Notes under the pieces: model-generated | Databases searched by the model: none | The model's input: the letters and a program-made list of their open reading frames with translations, nothing else | Told to the model about the DNA's origin: nothing | Made by a program: the position numbers and the translations under genes | Assembly (NCBI GenBank): GCA_902799965.1 | Contig: CADCCO010000008.1 | Location: 1 to 46,299 of the forward strand | Length of the DNA: 46,299 bases | From: an uncultured Spirochaetaceae bacterium | GTDB lineage: Bacteria; Spirochaetota; Spirochaetia; Treponematales; Treponemataceae | Direction of reading: 5' to 3' | In this document: one piece after another, positions 32,014 to 40,459 of the stretch | Position numbering within the stretch: position 1 is the first letter of the stretch | How the letters are laid out: every line of letters starts with the position of its first letter

Positions 32014-33120
32014 CTAGATTTTCTTTTCCGTCAAGTTTTTCGCGGCCAACTCCAACAAGCGCTGGAGCAGCGCCGCCATCTGATCGCGGGTTTCCTTGTC
32101 AAGCTCGCTCGCGGCCTTTACAATCGCGATAGACTGCTTGGCCCAATCCTTTCCCAGCTCGCTGTTGGTTTTGGCGCCGCCAGCCGTTATCACGCCAAAA
32201 AGCGCCTCAACAAAAAGGCTCCGCTTTTCCTTTGAAATTCCTTCAAGCCATTCGTTGAATGTTTTGTAAAAAAATTCGCTTGCCTTGTCAAAGCCGTCAA
32301 GGGTTTTAAAACCGCGCGGCGCCAAGAGCCAAGAAAAAGGCTCGTGCTGCATAAGGCCTTGCGCCCCGCTGTCGACAACGCTAAATTCGCCGGCGCGGCG
32401 GAAGAGCATTCCCACGATGGAAAGCTTTGGATAATACGAATGCAAAAGCGGAATGATTTTTTTTAGCCGCGCGTCTTCGATAATTTCGCGCCTAAAGCCC
32501 GGACCGTCAAAATTGTACACGCGGTCGACGCGCTTTTGAAATTTTGGCGCCACAAAGGCGCTGGAATACACGGCAAGGTTTCCGCCCTTTGAGTGTCCGC
32601 CGACCAAAATTTTTCCGCGCGTTTTTTTGGCCACGCCCTCAAAATATTCCAAGGCGTCGCGCTGGGCCGGAACGCTTTCTTCTATCGCAAGGTTAAAGTC
32701 TTCCTTCCAGCCCACAATCGTGTCGTCCGTTCCGCGAAAAGCCACAAAGGGATTGGCGTTAAAGGCGCTTTCAAAAAACGCCATCGCCGAAAACTGCTCT
32801 TCGTTCTTCAAGTCGATTTTGTTGACGTAGCCCGAAACGTAAATTTTTCCAAAGCGGCGGCTTTTCGCGCAAGCTTCCAAAAGCTGCACCGTTCTTTCAG
32901 AAATCAAGGCGCCCAAATCGCTGCGCTCCTTAAAATTAGGACTGGCCTCAAAATCGCGCCACAAAAGCGCCAAAGATTTTTTTTTGCCCACATCTTCGGA
33001 AAGCAGGCCGTCAAAATTCAGATAAGAAAGCTGGCACAAAATAAGGGCGTCAACGTCGCAAAAGGCGCTTTTGCAAAAAGGCAGGTCGCCGCGCCATTCA
33101 ACGTAATCAAGCAAGTCCAT
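32014..33120 (-). CDS. Lipase-fold protein (DUF2974-like alpha/beta hydrolase)
   Basis: 368 residues, cytoplasmic. N-terminal MDLLDYVEWRGDLPFCKSAFCDVDALILCQLSYLNFDG is characteristic of the DUF2974 family found in firmicutes and treponemes. The nucleophile elbow GHSKGGNLAVYSS is near 196-208, after VAFRGTDDTIVGWKEDF. Catalytic acid and His are less clear. The ATG overlaps the end of the GH13-like gene by 14 bases, so the two are coupled. The substrate is unknown. Confidence 0.8.
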   Translation of the reverse strand: MDLLDYVEWRGDLPFCKSAFCDVDALILCQLSYLNFDGLLSEDVGKKKSLALLWRDFEASPNFKERSDLGALISERTVQLLEACAKSRRFGKIYVSGYVNKIDLKNEEQFSAMAFFESAFNANPFVAFRGTDDTIVGWKEDFNLAIEESVPAQRDALEYFEGVAKKTRGKILVGGHSKGGNLAVYSSAFVAPKFQKRVDRVYNFDGPGFRREIIEDARLKKIIPLLHSYYPKLSIVGMLFRRAGEFSVVDSGAQGLMQHEPFSWLLAPRGFKTLDGFDKASEFFYKTFNEWLEGISKEKRSLFVEALFGVITAGGAKTNSELGKDWAKQSIAIVKAASELDKETRDQMAALLQRLLELAAKNLTEKKI

Positions 33121-34507
33121 TTTGCAGCCTCTTTAAATACATGACGCTTTTTGGCGGCAAGTAGAATTCTCCGTCATAGCGGCGGGTGTCGCCGTCAATC
33201 ATTTCTTCAAAATCGCCGAACAAGCCCGCAAAAGCCGCGTAGCCTCCGCCGCTCTTTATCGGAACCTTGTACTCGTATTCGCTTATGTTAAGGGCGACGA
33301 CAACTTTTTCGCCGCACGACTCGCGCTCAAAAACAAGCTGTTCCGTCGCCTGAAAAATCTGCCTGTAGTTTCCGTAGCGCAAGGCGGGAGAGGCTTTTCT
33401 TGCGGACAAGGCCTTTTGAATTTGTTCCGTCAATTCGTTCCATTCAGGCTGCTCAAATTCAGGCCGCATGACCCAATGGTTTTCGTCGTGCCAGCCTTCA
33501 ACGCCCCACTCGCTTCCGTAATAAATGCAGGGAAAGCCCGGCAGCGCGATTAAAAATTTCCAGCCAAGGGGAACAAGGCTCTTGTCTTTTATTGCGGTGG
33601 CAAAGCGGGGCAAATTGTGGTTGTCCAAGAAATTCATCATTGAAACGTTTTTGTAAATTCCGTCAAGGCCAAACTCCCTGTTCAAAGTATAGGCCAAGTC
33701 AAAAATGTTTTTTTTGTTGAACGACTCGCAAACCGACTCGCGCAGTTCGCGGTTTTCGGCGCTCTGGACTTGCGTTTCTGAAAACAAGCGCTCGCAGTTG
33801 ATTGAGTCGTACATTTCGTCCACAATCGCTATGTTTCCGCCAAGCCCAGCGCTCATGTCGGCGCAAAAGGCCCTAAAGCGCTCGACAAATTTTTTAGGCA
33901 AGCGTTCGGCAAGGCAAAGATGAAAGCCGTCAAAGCGGTAAAGGTCTTCCGATTTTCTTATGGCGCCAAAAATGTGCTGAATGACGTCCTCGTTTTCCAA
34001 ATTCAATTCCGGCAAGTCCCAGTTGCCGTCCCAAGCCTTGTAATAAAAGCCGTCGTTGCATGGCGTGTTGCGGTTAAAGTCAATTTCCTTGAACCAGCTT
34101 GTAAACTGCGAATTCTGCAAGTTGTTCCGAATGTCGCGAAAAGCCCAAAAGCCGCGCCCCACGTTAAAGAAGAGCGCGTCGAACACAATGCGAATTCCCG
34201 CTTCATGTATCGCTTGGCAAACTTCCGCAAAATCCTCGTTGCTTCCCAAGCGGCTGTCCAGCGTGTAAAAGTCGCGCGTGTTGTAGCCGTGCGTGTCGCT
34301 TTGCAGCGCCAAGTTGAACCAAACGGAATCGATTCCAAGTTTCTTTAAATGCGGAATCCATTTTAGAATTCTATCGACGCGGCGCACGGGTCGGCTTGCG
34401 GCGTTCCAAGTGTTTGACCAGTCCCAAGAATTTTCGTGGGGGCTTCCGCAAAGGCCAAGAGGAAAAATTTGATACATCGAGCAGCCGTCAAACCAACTTA
34501 CGTTCAT
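33107..34507 (-). CDS. GH13 alpha-amylase-family protein with degenerate active site (probable pseudoenzyme)
   Basis: 466 residues, full length, with the expected barrel start (YQIFPLGLCGSPHEN, WIPHLKKLGIDSVWFNL). The catalytic motifs are altered: region I is DALFFNVG (usual DxVxNH), region II is GFHLCLA (usual GFRxD, so Arg is His and the nucleophile Asp is Cys), and region IV is FLDNHNLPR (usual NHD, so the stabilising Asp is Asn). Only the region III Glu (VDEMYD) remains. The frame is intact and the remainder well conserved, so it is not an obvious pseudogene. It may bind glycans or have another role. It follows the GH5 gene by 15 bases. Confidence 0.85.
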   Translation of the reverse strand: MNVSWFDGCSMYQIFPLGLCGSPHENSWDWSNTWNAASRPVRRVDRILKWIPHLKKLGIDSVWFNLALQSDTHGYNTRDFYTLDSRLGSNEDFAEVCQAIHEAGIRIVFDALFFNVGRGFWAFRDIRNNLQNSQFTSWFKEIDFNRNTPCNDGFYYKAWDGNWDLPELNLENEDVIQHIFGAIRKSEDLYRFDGFHLCLAERLPKKFVERFRAFCADMSAGLGGNIAIVDEMYDSINCERLFSETQVQSAENRELRESVCESFNKKNIFDLAYTLNREFGLDGIYKNVSMMNFLDNHNLPRFATAIKDKSLVPLGWKFLIALPGFPCIYYGSEWGVEGWHDENHWVMRPEFEQPEWNELTEQIQKALSARKASPALRYGNYRQIFQATEQLVFERESCGEKVVVALNISEYEYKVPIKSGGGYAAFAGLFGDFEEMIDGDTRRYDGEFYLPPKSVMYLKRLQNGLA

Positions 34508-34522
34508 GTTAGCGCCGCCGGA

Positions 34523-35542
34523 TCACTCAATCTCTCCGCGAAGAATTTTTCTAAGCAAAATGCCTGAAGGCTGCAAGTCGCTTTCCTGCCAGCCGCCCTT
34601 TGCGTCGCGGTCCTTGTTGAATTTTAGGTTTCCGGAATCTTCGCCCTTATTGTTGACCGACCAATTGGCCCAAGAAATTTTATGCTGGGCCAAAAGGCGC
34701 ATCCAGTCCATTGTCTCTTTTTCATAAACGCCGCCGTCGCCGGAAGCTTTTGTAGTCCCCCACTCGGTGACGAAAACAGGAAGGCCTTTTCTAAGAGCCG
34801 CCTTCAACACCCTGCGGCTTGAGGCGCCGTGGCTTCCCGCGTAAAAGTGCAAAGTGTACATTATGTTCTTTTGCCCCTTGATTGGGTCTTTGGCGGCGGC
34901 GGCTAAGTCGCTCGACCAAACGGGCGTTCCGACGACGATTACGTTGTCGCAATATTTTCTGATTACGGGAATGATTCGCTCGGCGTAAGGCTTGATGTTG
35001 CCCTTCCAAGTGACTTCCTTTCCGTTTGGCTCGTTGCAAATTTCGTAAATCAAGTTGGGATATTTTCCGTAGGTCGAAGCGATTTTTTCAAAAAATTCTT
35101 CGGCCTTCTTTACGTAGAGCATGGGGTCGCGCTCGGGCAGAACGTGCCAGTCGACGATGACGTAAACGCCAAGCTCGATGGCGGCTTCGATTGACTCAAT
35201 CACTTTGTTGGCGATCGCGGGATTGTTGACATAGCCTCCGCTTTCGCCGGCGTACATCGCCGCGCGCCACAAGTCGCAGTTCCAGTCGTCGCGGAGCCAT
35301 TTGATTACGTCCTTGTTGGCGAATTTTCCGTGCCAGTGAAGGCCGTGCGAGCTCATTCCGCAAAGCTGGACGGGATTTCCGTTTTGGTCGCAAAGCTGGG
35401 TTCCTATGACCTGCAAGGCGCCGTAGCGTTCCACCGGCGCGCTCTTTTCGTTTAAAAGCTGCCTGGGCTCCGCCTTTTTGGCGCAAGAAAAAAGAAGGGC
35501 GGCGAACAAAAGGCCGGCGGCTAAGACTGCGATTTTTTTCAT
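34523..35542 (-). CDS. GH5 cellulase/endoglucanase lipoprotein
   Basis: 339 residues. Lipoprotein signal ending LLFSC, so it is anchored to a membrane with the catalytic domain outside. The GH5 barrel carries the acid/base Glu in YEICNEPNG near 170 and the nucleophile Glu in VFVTEWGTT near 260, with HGLHWHG and IVDWHVL upstream; this most resembles subfamily 2 (Cel5A type) endoglucanases. No carbohydrate-binding module is present. TAGGAGC precedes the ATG. It starts the unit GH5-GH13-lipase-fold, pointing to use of plant or host glucans. Confidence 0.93.
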   Translation of the reverse strand: MKKIAVLAAGLLFAALLFSCAKKAEPRQLLNEKSAPVERYGALQVIGTQLCDQNGNPVQLCGMSSHGLHWHGKFANKDVIKWLRDDWNCDLWRAAMYAGESGGYVNNPAIANKVIESIEAAIELGVYVIVDWHVLPERDPMLYVKKAEEFFEKIASTYGKYPNLIYEICNEPNGKEVTWKGNIKPYAERIIPVIRKYCDNVIVVGTPVWSSDLAAAAKDPIKGQKNIMYTLHFYAGSHGASSRRVLKAALRKGLPVFVTEWGTTKASGDGGVYEKETMDWMRLLAQHKISWANWSVNNKGEDSGNLKFNKDRDAKGGWQESDLQPSGILLRKILRGEIE

Positions 35543-35592
35543 AATTAAGCTCCTATAAAAAACTGTCGCAAGCCCAAGAGCGGGCGCGCGGC

Positions 35593-36132
35593 TTACAAAT
35601 ATTTTACGGTTTCAGAAAGGGGCTTTCTGTCCGCGTGGCGGGGACTGGGCTCCGCGTCCGAGGCGGGGTATCCAACGTCCAAAAGGCAAACCAAATGCAA
35701 GTTCTTGGGAAGACCGAACGCGTCAAGGACTTTCTTTGCGTCAAAGCCGCGCGCCCACAGGGTGCCCAAGCCAAGCTCCGTCGCCTGAAACATCATCGCC
35801 GTCGTTACGATGGCCGCGTCAACTTCGCCGCCGTCGTAGTGGCCGCCCGGATAATAAGTGTAGGCGGTGTCGTTGACGTTTTTGTAGCTTTCGTTTTCGT
35901 CATAGCAAACCATAAGAACCGCAGGCGCGTTGAAGGCCATCGGCGTGGCCTCGTTTATTTTTTTGAGGGCGGCCTCGCTTTTTAAGACGAAAATTCTTTG
36001 GCTTTGGGAATTTTTGGCGGTGGGCGCAAGGCGGCCGGCCTCCAAAATTTTTTCAAGCTTTTCGTCCTCTACCTTTTTGTCGGAAAATTTTCGGACGGAA
36101 TAGCGTTCCTTTGACATTTCTAAAAAATTCAT
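35593..36132 (-). CDS. Nitroreductase family protein
   Basis: 179 residues from the ATG at 36132; the longer frame to 36168 includes the promoter. FMN-dependent oxidoreductase fold: RYSVRKFSDKKVEDEKLEKILEAGRLAPTAKNSQ near the N-terminus (FMN phosphate binding), the middle dimer region with DAAIVTTAMMFQATELGLGTLWARGFD, and the C-terminal LHLVCLLDVGYPASDAEPSPRHADRKPLSETVKYL. The physiological substrate is not predictable. It is monocistronic and divergent from the ATPase regulator. Confidence 0.9.
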   Translation of the reverse strand: MNFLEMSKERYSVRKFSDKKVEDEKLEKILEAGRLAPTAKNSQSQRIFVLKSEAALKKINEATPMAFNAPAVLMVCYDENESYKNVNDTAYTYYPGGHYDGGEVDAAIVTTAMMFQATELGLGTLWARGFDAKKVLDAFGLPKNLHLVCLLDVGYPASDAEPSPRHADRKPLSETVKYL

Positions 36133-36168
36133 AAAAACCATTTTACACCGCTTTCGCGCAAAAATCAA
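36133..36168 (-). promoter_or_regulatory. Nitroreductase promoter, leaderless
   Basis: Minus-strand TTGATT (36168-36163), 17 bases, TAAAAT (36145-36140). The predicted start is 36133, one base before the ATG at 36132. Confidence 0.65.
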
Positions 36169-36180
36169 GGCGAAATTTTC

Positions 36181-36227
36181 TTGAAAAAAAGGCGAAACCG
36201 CGCTAAAATATATGAATAAAAAGGTGG
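36181..36227 (+). promoter_or_regulatory. Promoter and ribosome site of the ATPase/cNMP regulator
   Basis: TTGAAA (36181-36186), 17 bases, TAAAAT (36204-36209). The leader of about 22 bases carries AAGGTGG (36221-36227) ahead of the ATG at 36238. This is a leadered contrast to the divergent nitroreductase promoter. Confidence 0.6.
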
Positions 36228-36237
36228 ACTTGCAAAA

Positions 36238-37575
36238 ATGAAAAAAATCGTAACCGCGTCAACAAACCCAATTGTCACAAAGACAATCACTAACGCTTGC
36301 AAAAACTTTTCGGCGTTCTCGTGCAACTTATTCGGCGACACCGACAGCATAATCAGCTTCATCAACTACGAACTGCCGGACATCAAGGTAATCGACTACA
36401 CTTCCGCGACAATCGATTGCGGAAAAATTTTGGAATCCATTCACGAAGACACATGGCTTCACTACGGCGGAGTGATTTCCGTTTGCAAGGACCGCGACCA
36501 GGCCAGACAGCTTGAAGAGCTCAAGGACGACAACGTTCTTTCAATATTGACAATAGAAGAATTCGCGCAGAACTTTACCCGCCTTTTGCGCATCATCGAC
36601 CAAAACCAGCAGTTTTTGTACGCGCGCGGAATGCAGGACATCATCGGCGGCCGCGAGGAAGGCAGCTTTGTCTGCGGCAACGACCCGCTGGACATTCGCT
36701 TTTACATAAACTTTTTGGCAAGCTACCTTTACAACACAAACCGAATCAGCCACGAAGGCCGCATGAACCTTCAAATGACGCTGACGGAACTTTTGACAAA
36801 CGCCGTGGAGCACGGAAATTTGGGAATCACTTACCAAGAAAAAACCGACTGGATTATGAAGGGCGGAAACGTGATGGAATTGATAAGAACGCGCGCCCAA
36901 GACCCCAAGTACGCCGGCCGAAAAATCAAGATAAACTATTCGATTCACAACAAAGCCAGCGCCTTTAGAATCACCGACTCAGGCGACGGCTTTGACTGGC
37001 GCAAAATGATGGACAGGCGCGCGGCAAGCGACGAAACGCACGGGCGCGGAATTTCATTGAGCCGTTCATTCGTAAAGAACCTTTGCTACAACGAAAAAGG
37101 CAATCAAGTGACTTTCCAAATCGACAACCTTTCCAACGCCACAAACTCGGTTCCTGCCATCATGAAGACCTTTGACATTTTGGAATACAAGGACAAGCAA
37201 ATTGTCTTTAAGCAGGACGAAATGTCCAACGACCTTTTCTTTATTGTGGAAGGCCGCTTTGCGGTTTACGTAAACTTAAAGTTGAACAGCGTCTTGACTA
37301 CAAGCGACATGTTCATCGGCGAGATGGCCTTTTTGCTGAACGACAGGCGCACCGCTACGATTATGGCGATTGGCAACTGCAAGCTGATCAAAGTTCCAAA
37401 GACGGCTTTCCTTTCGCTCATCAGAAAAAATCCGCACTACGGAATTTTCTTGAGCAAAATGCTCGCTCAGCGCTTGGCCTTGCAGTCGCAGAACGCTTAC
37501 GTCATCCAGGAAAAGCTCGACGCTCTCCAAAGCGTCCTTCAAAACACCGTGCTTGACAAAAAGAAGAATTTCTAG
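36238..37575 (+). CDS. HATPase (RsbW-like) regulator with cyclic-nucleotide-binding domain
   Basis: 445 residues, soluble. An N-terminal receiver-like region (1-120) lacks a complete phospho-acceptor set. An anti-sigma-type HATPase_c domain (about 165-300) has LTELLTNAVEHGNLG and DSGDGFDWR, then GRGISLSRSFVKNL. The C-terminal cNMP-binding domain (about 315-430) has the phosphate-binding cassette FIGEMAFLLNDRRTATI with the conserved Glu and Arg, so it should be able to bind cAMP or cGMP. It could couple cAMP to partner-switching. It is convergent with the HD-GYP gene. Confidence 0.85.
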   Translation: MKKIVTASTNPIVTKTITNACKNFSAFSCNLFGDTDSIISFINYELPDIKVIDYTSATIDCGKILESIHEDTWLHYGGVISVCKDRDQARQLEELKDDNVLSILTIEEFAQNFTRLLRIIDQNQQFLYARGMQDIIGGREEGSFVCGNDPLDIRFYINFLASYLYNTNRISHEGRMNLQMTLTELLTNAVEHGNLGITYQEKTDWIMKGGNVMELIRTRAQDPKYAGRKIKINYSIHNKASAFRITDSGDGFDWRKMMDRRAASDETHGRGISLSRSFVKNLCYNEKGNQVTFQIDNLSNATNSVPAIMKTFDILEYKDKQIVFKQDEMSNDLFFIVEGRFAVYVNLKLNSVLTTSDMFIGEMAFLLNDRRTATIMAIGNCKLIKVPKTAFLSLIRKNPHYGIFLSKMLAQRLALQSQNAYVIQEKLDALQSVLQNTVLDKKKNF

Positions 37576-37583
37576 GAAAGATT

Positions 37584-37591
37584 GACATACC
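37584..37591 (-). repeat. GGTATGTC intergenic motif
   Basis: Minus-strand GGTATGTC between two convergent stops, matching the motif at 1861-1871 (minus) and 7886-7896 (plus). It is short and only suggestive by itself. Confidence 0.3.
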
Positions 37592-37597
37592 GCGCCG

Positions 37598-39217
37598 TCA
37601 TGCCTCAGTCGGCGCGTCGTGGGTGATGTATTCCACCATCGCGTTGTAAATTTTCTTGCTGAATTTTCGTCCGATGTCCGTGGCCAAGATTTGGAGCGCT
37701 TCCGTTCGGTCCAAGGCCTTGCGGTAGGGGCGGTCGCTCGTGAGCGCGTCGTAAACGTCGGCGCAACTTATGATTTCCGCCTCTTCGGGGTATTCGCCTT
37801 CTTTTTTTCCGTAATAGCCCGTTCCGTCCAAGTGCTCGTGGTGGTAGCGGACAAAATTCTTCACGTCGCTAAAGTAAGGGTTGACCGCCAAAATTTTGTA
37901 GCCGATTTCCGCGTGGTTCTTTATCACTTTGCGCTCGTCTTCGGTAAGGCGGTCGGGCTTGTTTATGATCGCGTCGGCGATTCCGATTTTTCCGATGTCG
38001 TGCAATTGCGCGCCGTAGCGCAGCATATGGATGCGGTCTTCGCCGTAGCCCATGCGGCGAGCGATGCCGACGCTGTAAGTGGCCACGCGGTCGCTATGGC
38101 CTTCCGTGTAAAGGTCCTTTGCTTCGAGCGCGTTGGCGAGCGACTTTACAACGCTCATGTTGCTTTCTTCGATTTTGTCGCGCAGCTTTCTGTTGTTGAT
38201 TTCCGAAGCGAAGAAAGCCGACGCGATTTCCATCATGTACTGGTGCTCCAAGCTAAAAGGCTCCTTGCTTTGCTTTGAGCGCGAAATTGTGACAACGCCC
38301 AACTTGTTTTGCTCGCTTCCCACAGGAACGCTGATGAAGGAGCCTTGGAAGAATGTTTCTTCCTGCATAATTGAAAAAGCCGGATGCGTGGCCCGGTCCG
38401 GAACAAAAACCGAAAGCCAGCTTTTAAAGACCTGCCCCGAAATTCCCTCGCCCACTTTTAGCGTGGGAACGACCTCGCGCTCCACGTTGCAAAAAGCGAA
38501 TGGGTAGAGCATTTGCATTTCTTTGTCATAACGGTAGGCCACGCCGCGGCTAAAAGTTATCTCTTCCTTCAAGTCGTCAAAGAGGCATTTGTTCACGTCG
38601 GAAATTTTTTCATGCTTCTGGAGCGTGAACGGATACTTTTTTAGCTTGAGCAAATTGCGCTGGCCGCGAGTGGCGATTGACGCGGCGTACAAATTTATTT
38701 GCAAGCGGCTGTTGAGCTTTTGCAAAAACTGCAAGTCGCTCTTTTTAAGGACAAGGCGTTTTTCAAGATTCGTCGAACAGAAAATCAAAAACGCCACCAT
38801 CTCAAAGCCGTGGACTATGGGCATTACGTAACGGCAGCCGTACACGTCGCGCAGCATGTCGCCAAGCATTGGATCGGTGACCTTGTAGGCGTTGAATATT
38901 TTGTCCAGCAAAATGACGCCGCTTTCCATCGCCAAAAAGCCCGCAAAAAGCGAGTCGTCGGAAATAGTGATGATGCCTTCCTTGTCCATCTCGCGATATT
39001 CGTGGAATTCCGGCGCGTGCAAGAAAATGCGGCAAGAGCAGCCCTCTATGCGGCGGTCAACCAAAGAAATGACGGACTTGACCAAACCAATCGTAGTGGT
39101 CCAGTTGTTCAACGAGTCCATGTCAAATTCATCGTTCACCGCGGCAAAGTTAAACTTTTCTGTCTTGACAGTCTTTTTTGCCGCTCGCGAAGCCTTGTTC
39201 GCCTTTTTTTTCGCCAT
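37598..39217 (-). CDS. GAF and HD-GYP domain phosphodiesterase-like protein
   Basis: 539 residues from the ATG at 39217; an upstream ATG at 39262 would lie before the likely promoter. After a basic Lys/Ala-rich N-terminus there are probable GAF-type sensory regions (about 40-190 and 205-340). The HD-GYP domain (about 355-530) has EGHSDRVATYS, QLHDIGKIG with the HD pair, KNHAEIGYKIL and HHEHLDGTGYYGKKEGE. The signature GYP is GYY in this protein. HD-GYP enzymes hydrolyse c-di-GMP; the variant may or may not be active. It is monocistronic. Confidence 0.9.
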   Translation of the reverse strand: MAKKKANKASRAAKKTVKTEKFNFAAVNDEFDMDSLNNWTTTIGLVKSVISLVDRRIEGCSCRIFLHAPEFHEYREMDKEGIITISDDSLFAGFLAMESGVILLDKIFNAYKVTDPMLGDMLRDVYGCRYVMPIVHGFEMVAFLIFCSTNLEKRLVLKKSDLQFLQKLNSRLQINLYAASIATRGQRNLLKLKKYPFTLQKHEKISDVNKCLFDDLKEEITFSRGVAYRYDKEMQMLYPFAFCNVEREVVPTLKVGEGISGQVFKSWLSVFVPDRATHPAFSIMQEETFFQGSFISVPVGSEQNKLGVVTISRSKQSKEPFSLEHQYMMEIASAFFASEINNRKLRDKIEESNMSVVKSLANALEAKDLYTEGHSDRVATYSVGIARRMGYGEDRIHMLRYGAQLHDIGKIGIADAIINKPDRLTEDERKVIKNHAEIGYKILAVNPYFSDVKNFVRYHHEHLDGTGYYGKKEGEYPEEAEIISCADVYDALTSDRPYRKALDRTEALQILATDIGRKFSKKIYNAMVEYITHDAPTEA

Positions 39218-39230
39218 TGCGTTTTTCCGC

Positions 39231-39251
39231 GCGGACTTGGGTATAGTCCGC
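39231..39251 (-). promoter_or_regulatory. Inverted repeat around the HD-GYP -10 box
   Basis: GCGGACT (39231-39237) and AGTCCGC (39245-39251) are perfect inverted arms around a 7-base loop that contains the minus-strand -10-like TATACC (39245-39240). No clear -35 box is seen. It is a candidate operator or hairpin at the 5' end of the mRNA. Confidence 0.45.
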
Positions 39252-39310
39252 CCTATTTCCATTATCGGAAGAAATGGCGAAAAACTTGAGGGAAATTTTT
39301 GTTATTTTTG

Positions 39311-40459
39311 TTACTTGTTTATTTGCTCACTGATTTCGTTGGCGACATTGTCCATGTCGGGGTAAACAAAATCTTCCGTGATGTTGAACTTTCGCAACTC
39401 CGCCAAAATATTTTGCTTGAAATCAGGATGAATTAAAGCGACTTGCTGAACGCCGTCCTTTTTATAAAACAATCTCTTTAAATCAAAGGGGTCGGTTTTG
39501 AAAATATCCAAATCATTTTTCTCTGAATAAGGCGTTACTTTCTTAAATCGTAAATTCCAAGTTTCCGTATCATTTAAATCCCATCCACGCTTCATCAAAT
39601 CATGGTAAGTGATATAATTTTCTTTTAAAATCGTTTTGGTCAGATTTTCACATTCCTTATCCTGACCTCTGATATACGCCACATTAGCGCTTGCCATTAT
39701 AAAAGCGCCTTGCTGATTTTTTATTCTTGGATTGTTTTGCGGAACGCGGACAATATAGGAGCGTCTTACAATGCTTCGCAAATCGATGAACTTTTCATCA
39801 TGTCCGAGATCAACATCTTTTTTCCACCGCGCGCCCAAATGCCATAACGAAAACTCTTCTTCCATAAAAGCGGTGTTCGCAATTACGCTTATATTTGAAC
39901 TTTCAATTGACTTTAATTTTTTTGGTTTTTCTTCGGCATTATCGCTTGTCTCTTGAAACAACACAACCTCGCCCCAGTCTTCATCTTCCTTTTCTATAAT
40001 CGTTTTCCTGAATTTCTTCATGTGAGAGCAGGCAAAATACAAGGCCATAAGAGGACTTTCGGTAATGTCAAGGCATCTAGTTGGCAAAAGAAAATGCTGC
40101 ATGAGCATAAGGCGTTCCATCGAAGAATGGCATTTGTTCAATTCGTCATAAAACCTACGGGTAAAGGCCTCTATCATTAAATGCTCGTTTTTGGGATTTT
40201 TACGCAAACAATTTGGCGTTAAGAGATAATCCGCGTTGGACTGCCCGCGATAAAACACCGGATTTAAATACGAGTTTTCAATGTTGCTAATAAACTCGAT
40301 ATACCCATTTAGGTTTTTGATTATAGTTGGCTGAACTTTTAAAGTTTTTTCGCCCGCAACTTTTTTTATTGAGTGAATGTCCGAATCTGAAACGCCTTTT
40401 TTATACGAGCCGTACCCTTTGATTTTTTGGGCGAGCGCGAAATTTTCTTTGTTAAACAT
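39311..40459 (-). CDS. FRG-domain protein
   Basis: 382 residues, cytoplasmic. The FRG domain (about 55-165) shows the defining Phe-Tyr-Arg-Gly (NPVFYRGQSNADYLLTPNCLRK), a following helix with AFTRRFYDEL, and the MQHFLLPTRCLDITESPLMALYFACSH segment. The fold is of unknown function and is common in accessory regions. Its ATG directly abuts the stop of the BspA-like gene (TAAATG), with no Shine-Dalgarno site, so it should be made by reinitiation. It is the last gene of the surface operon. AT content is higher than in neighbouring housekeeping genes, as for the whole operon, suggesting transfer. Confidence 0.85.
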   Translation of the reverse strand: MFNKENFALAQKIKGYGSYKKGVSDSDIHSIKKVAGEKTLKVQPTIIKNLNGYIEFISNIENSYLNPVFYRGQSNADYLLTPNCLRKNPKNEHLMIEAFTRRFYDELNKCHSSMERLMLMQHFLLPTRCLDITESPLMALYFACSHMKKFRKTIIEKEDEDWGEVVLFQETSDNAEEKPKKLKSIESSNISVIANTAFMEEEFSLWHLGARWKKDVDLGHDEKFIDLRSIVRRSYIVRVPQNNPRIKNQQGAFIMASANVAYIRGQDKECENLTKTILKENYITYHDLMKRGWDLNDTETWNLRFKKVTPYSEKNDLDIFKTDPFDLKRLFYKKDGVQQVALIHPDFKQNILAELRKFNITEDFVYPDMDNVANEISEQINK

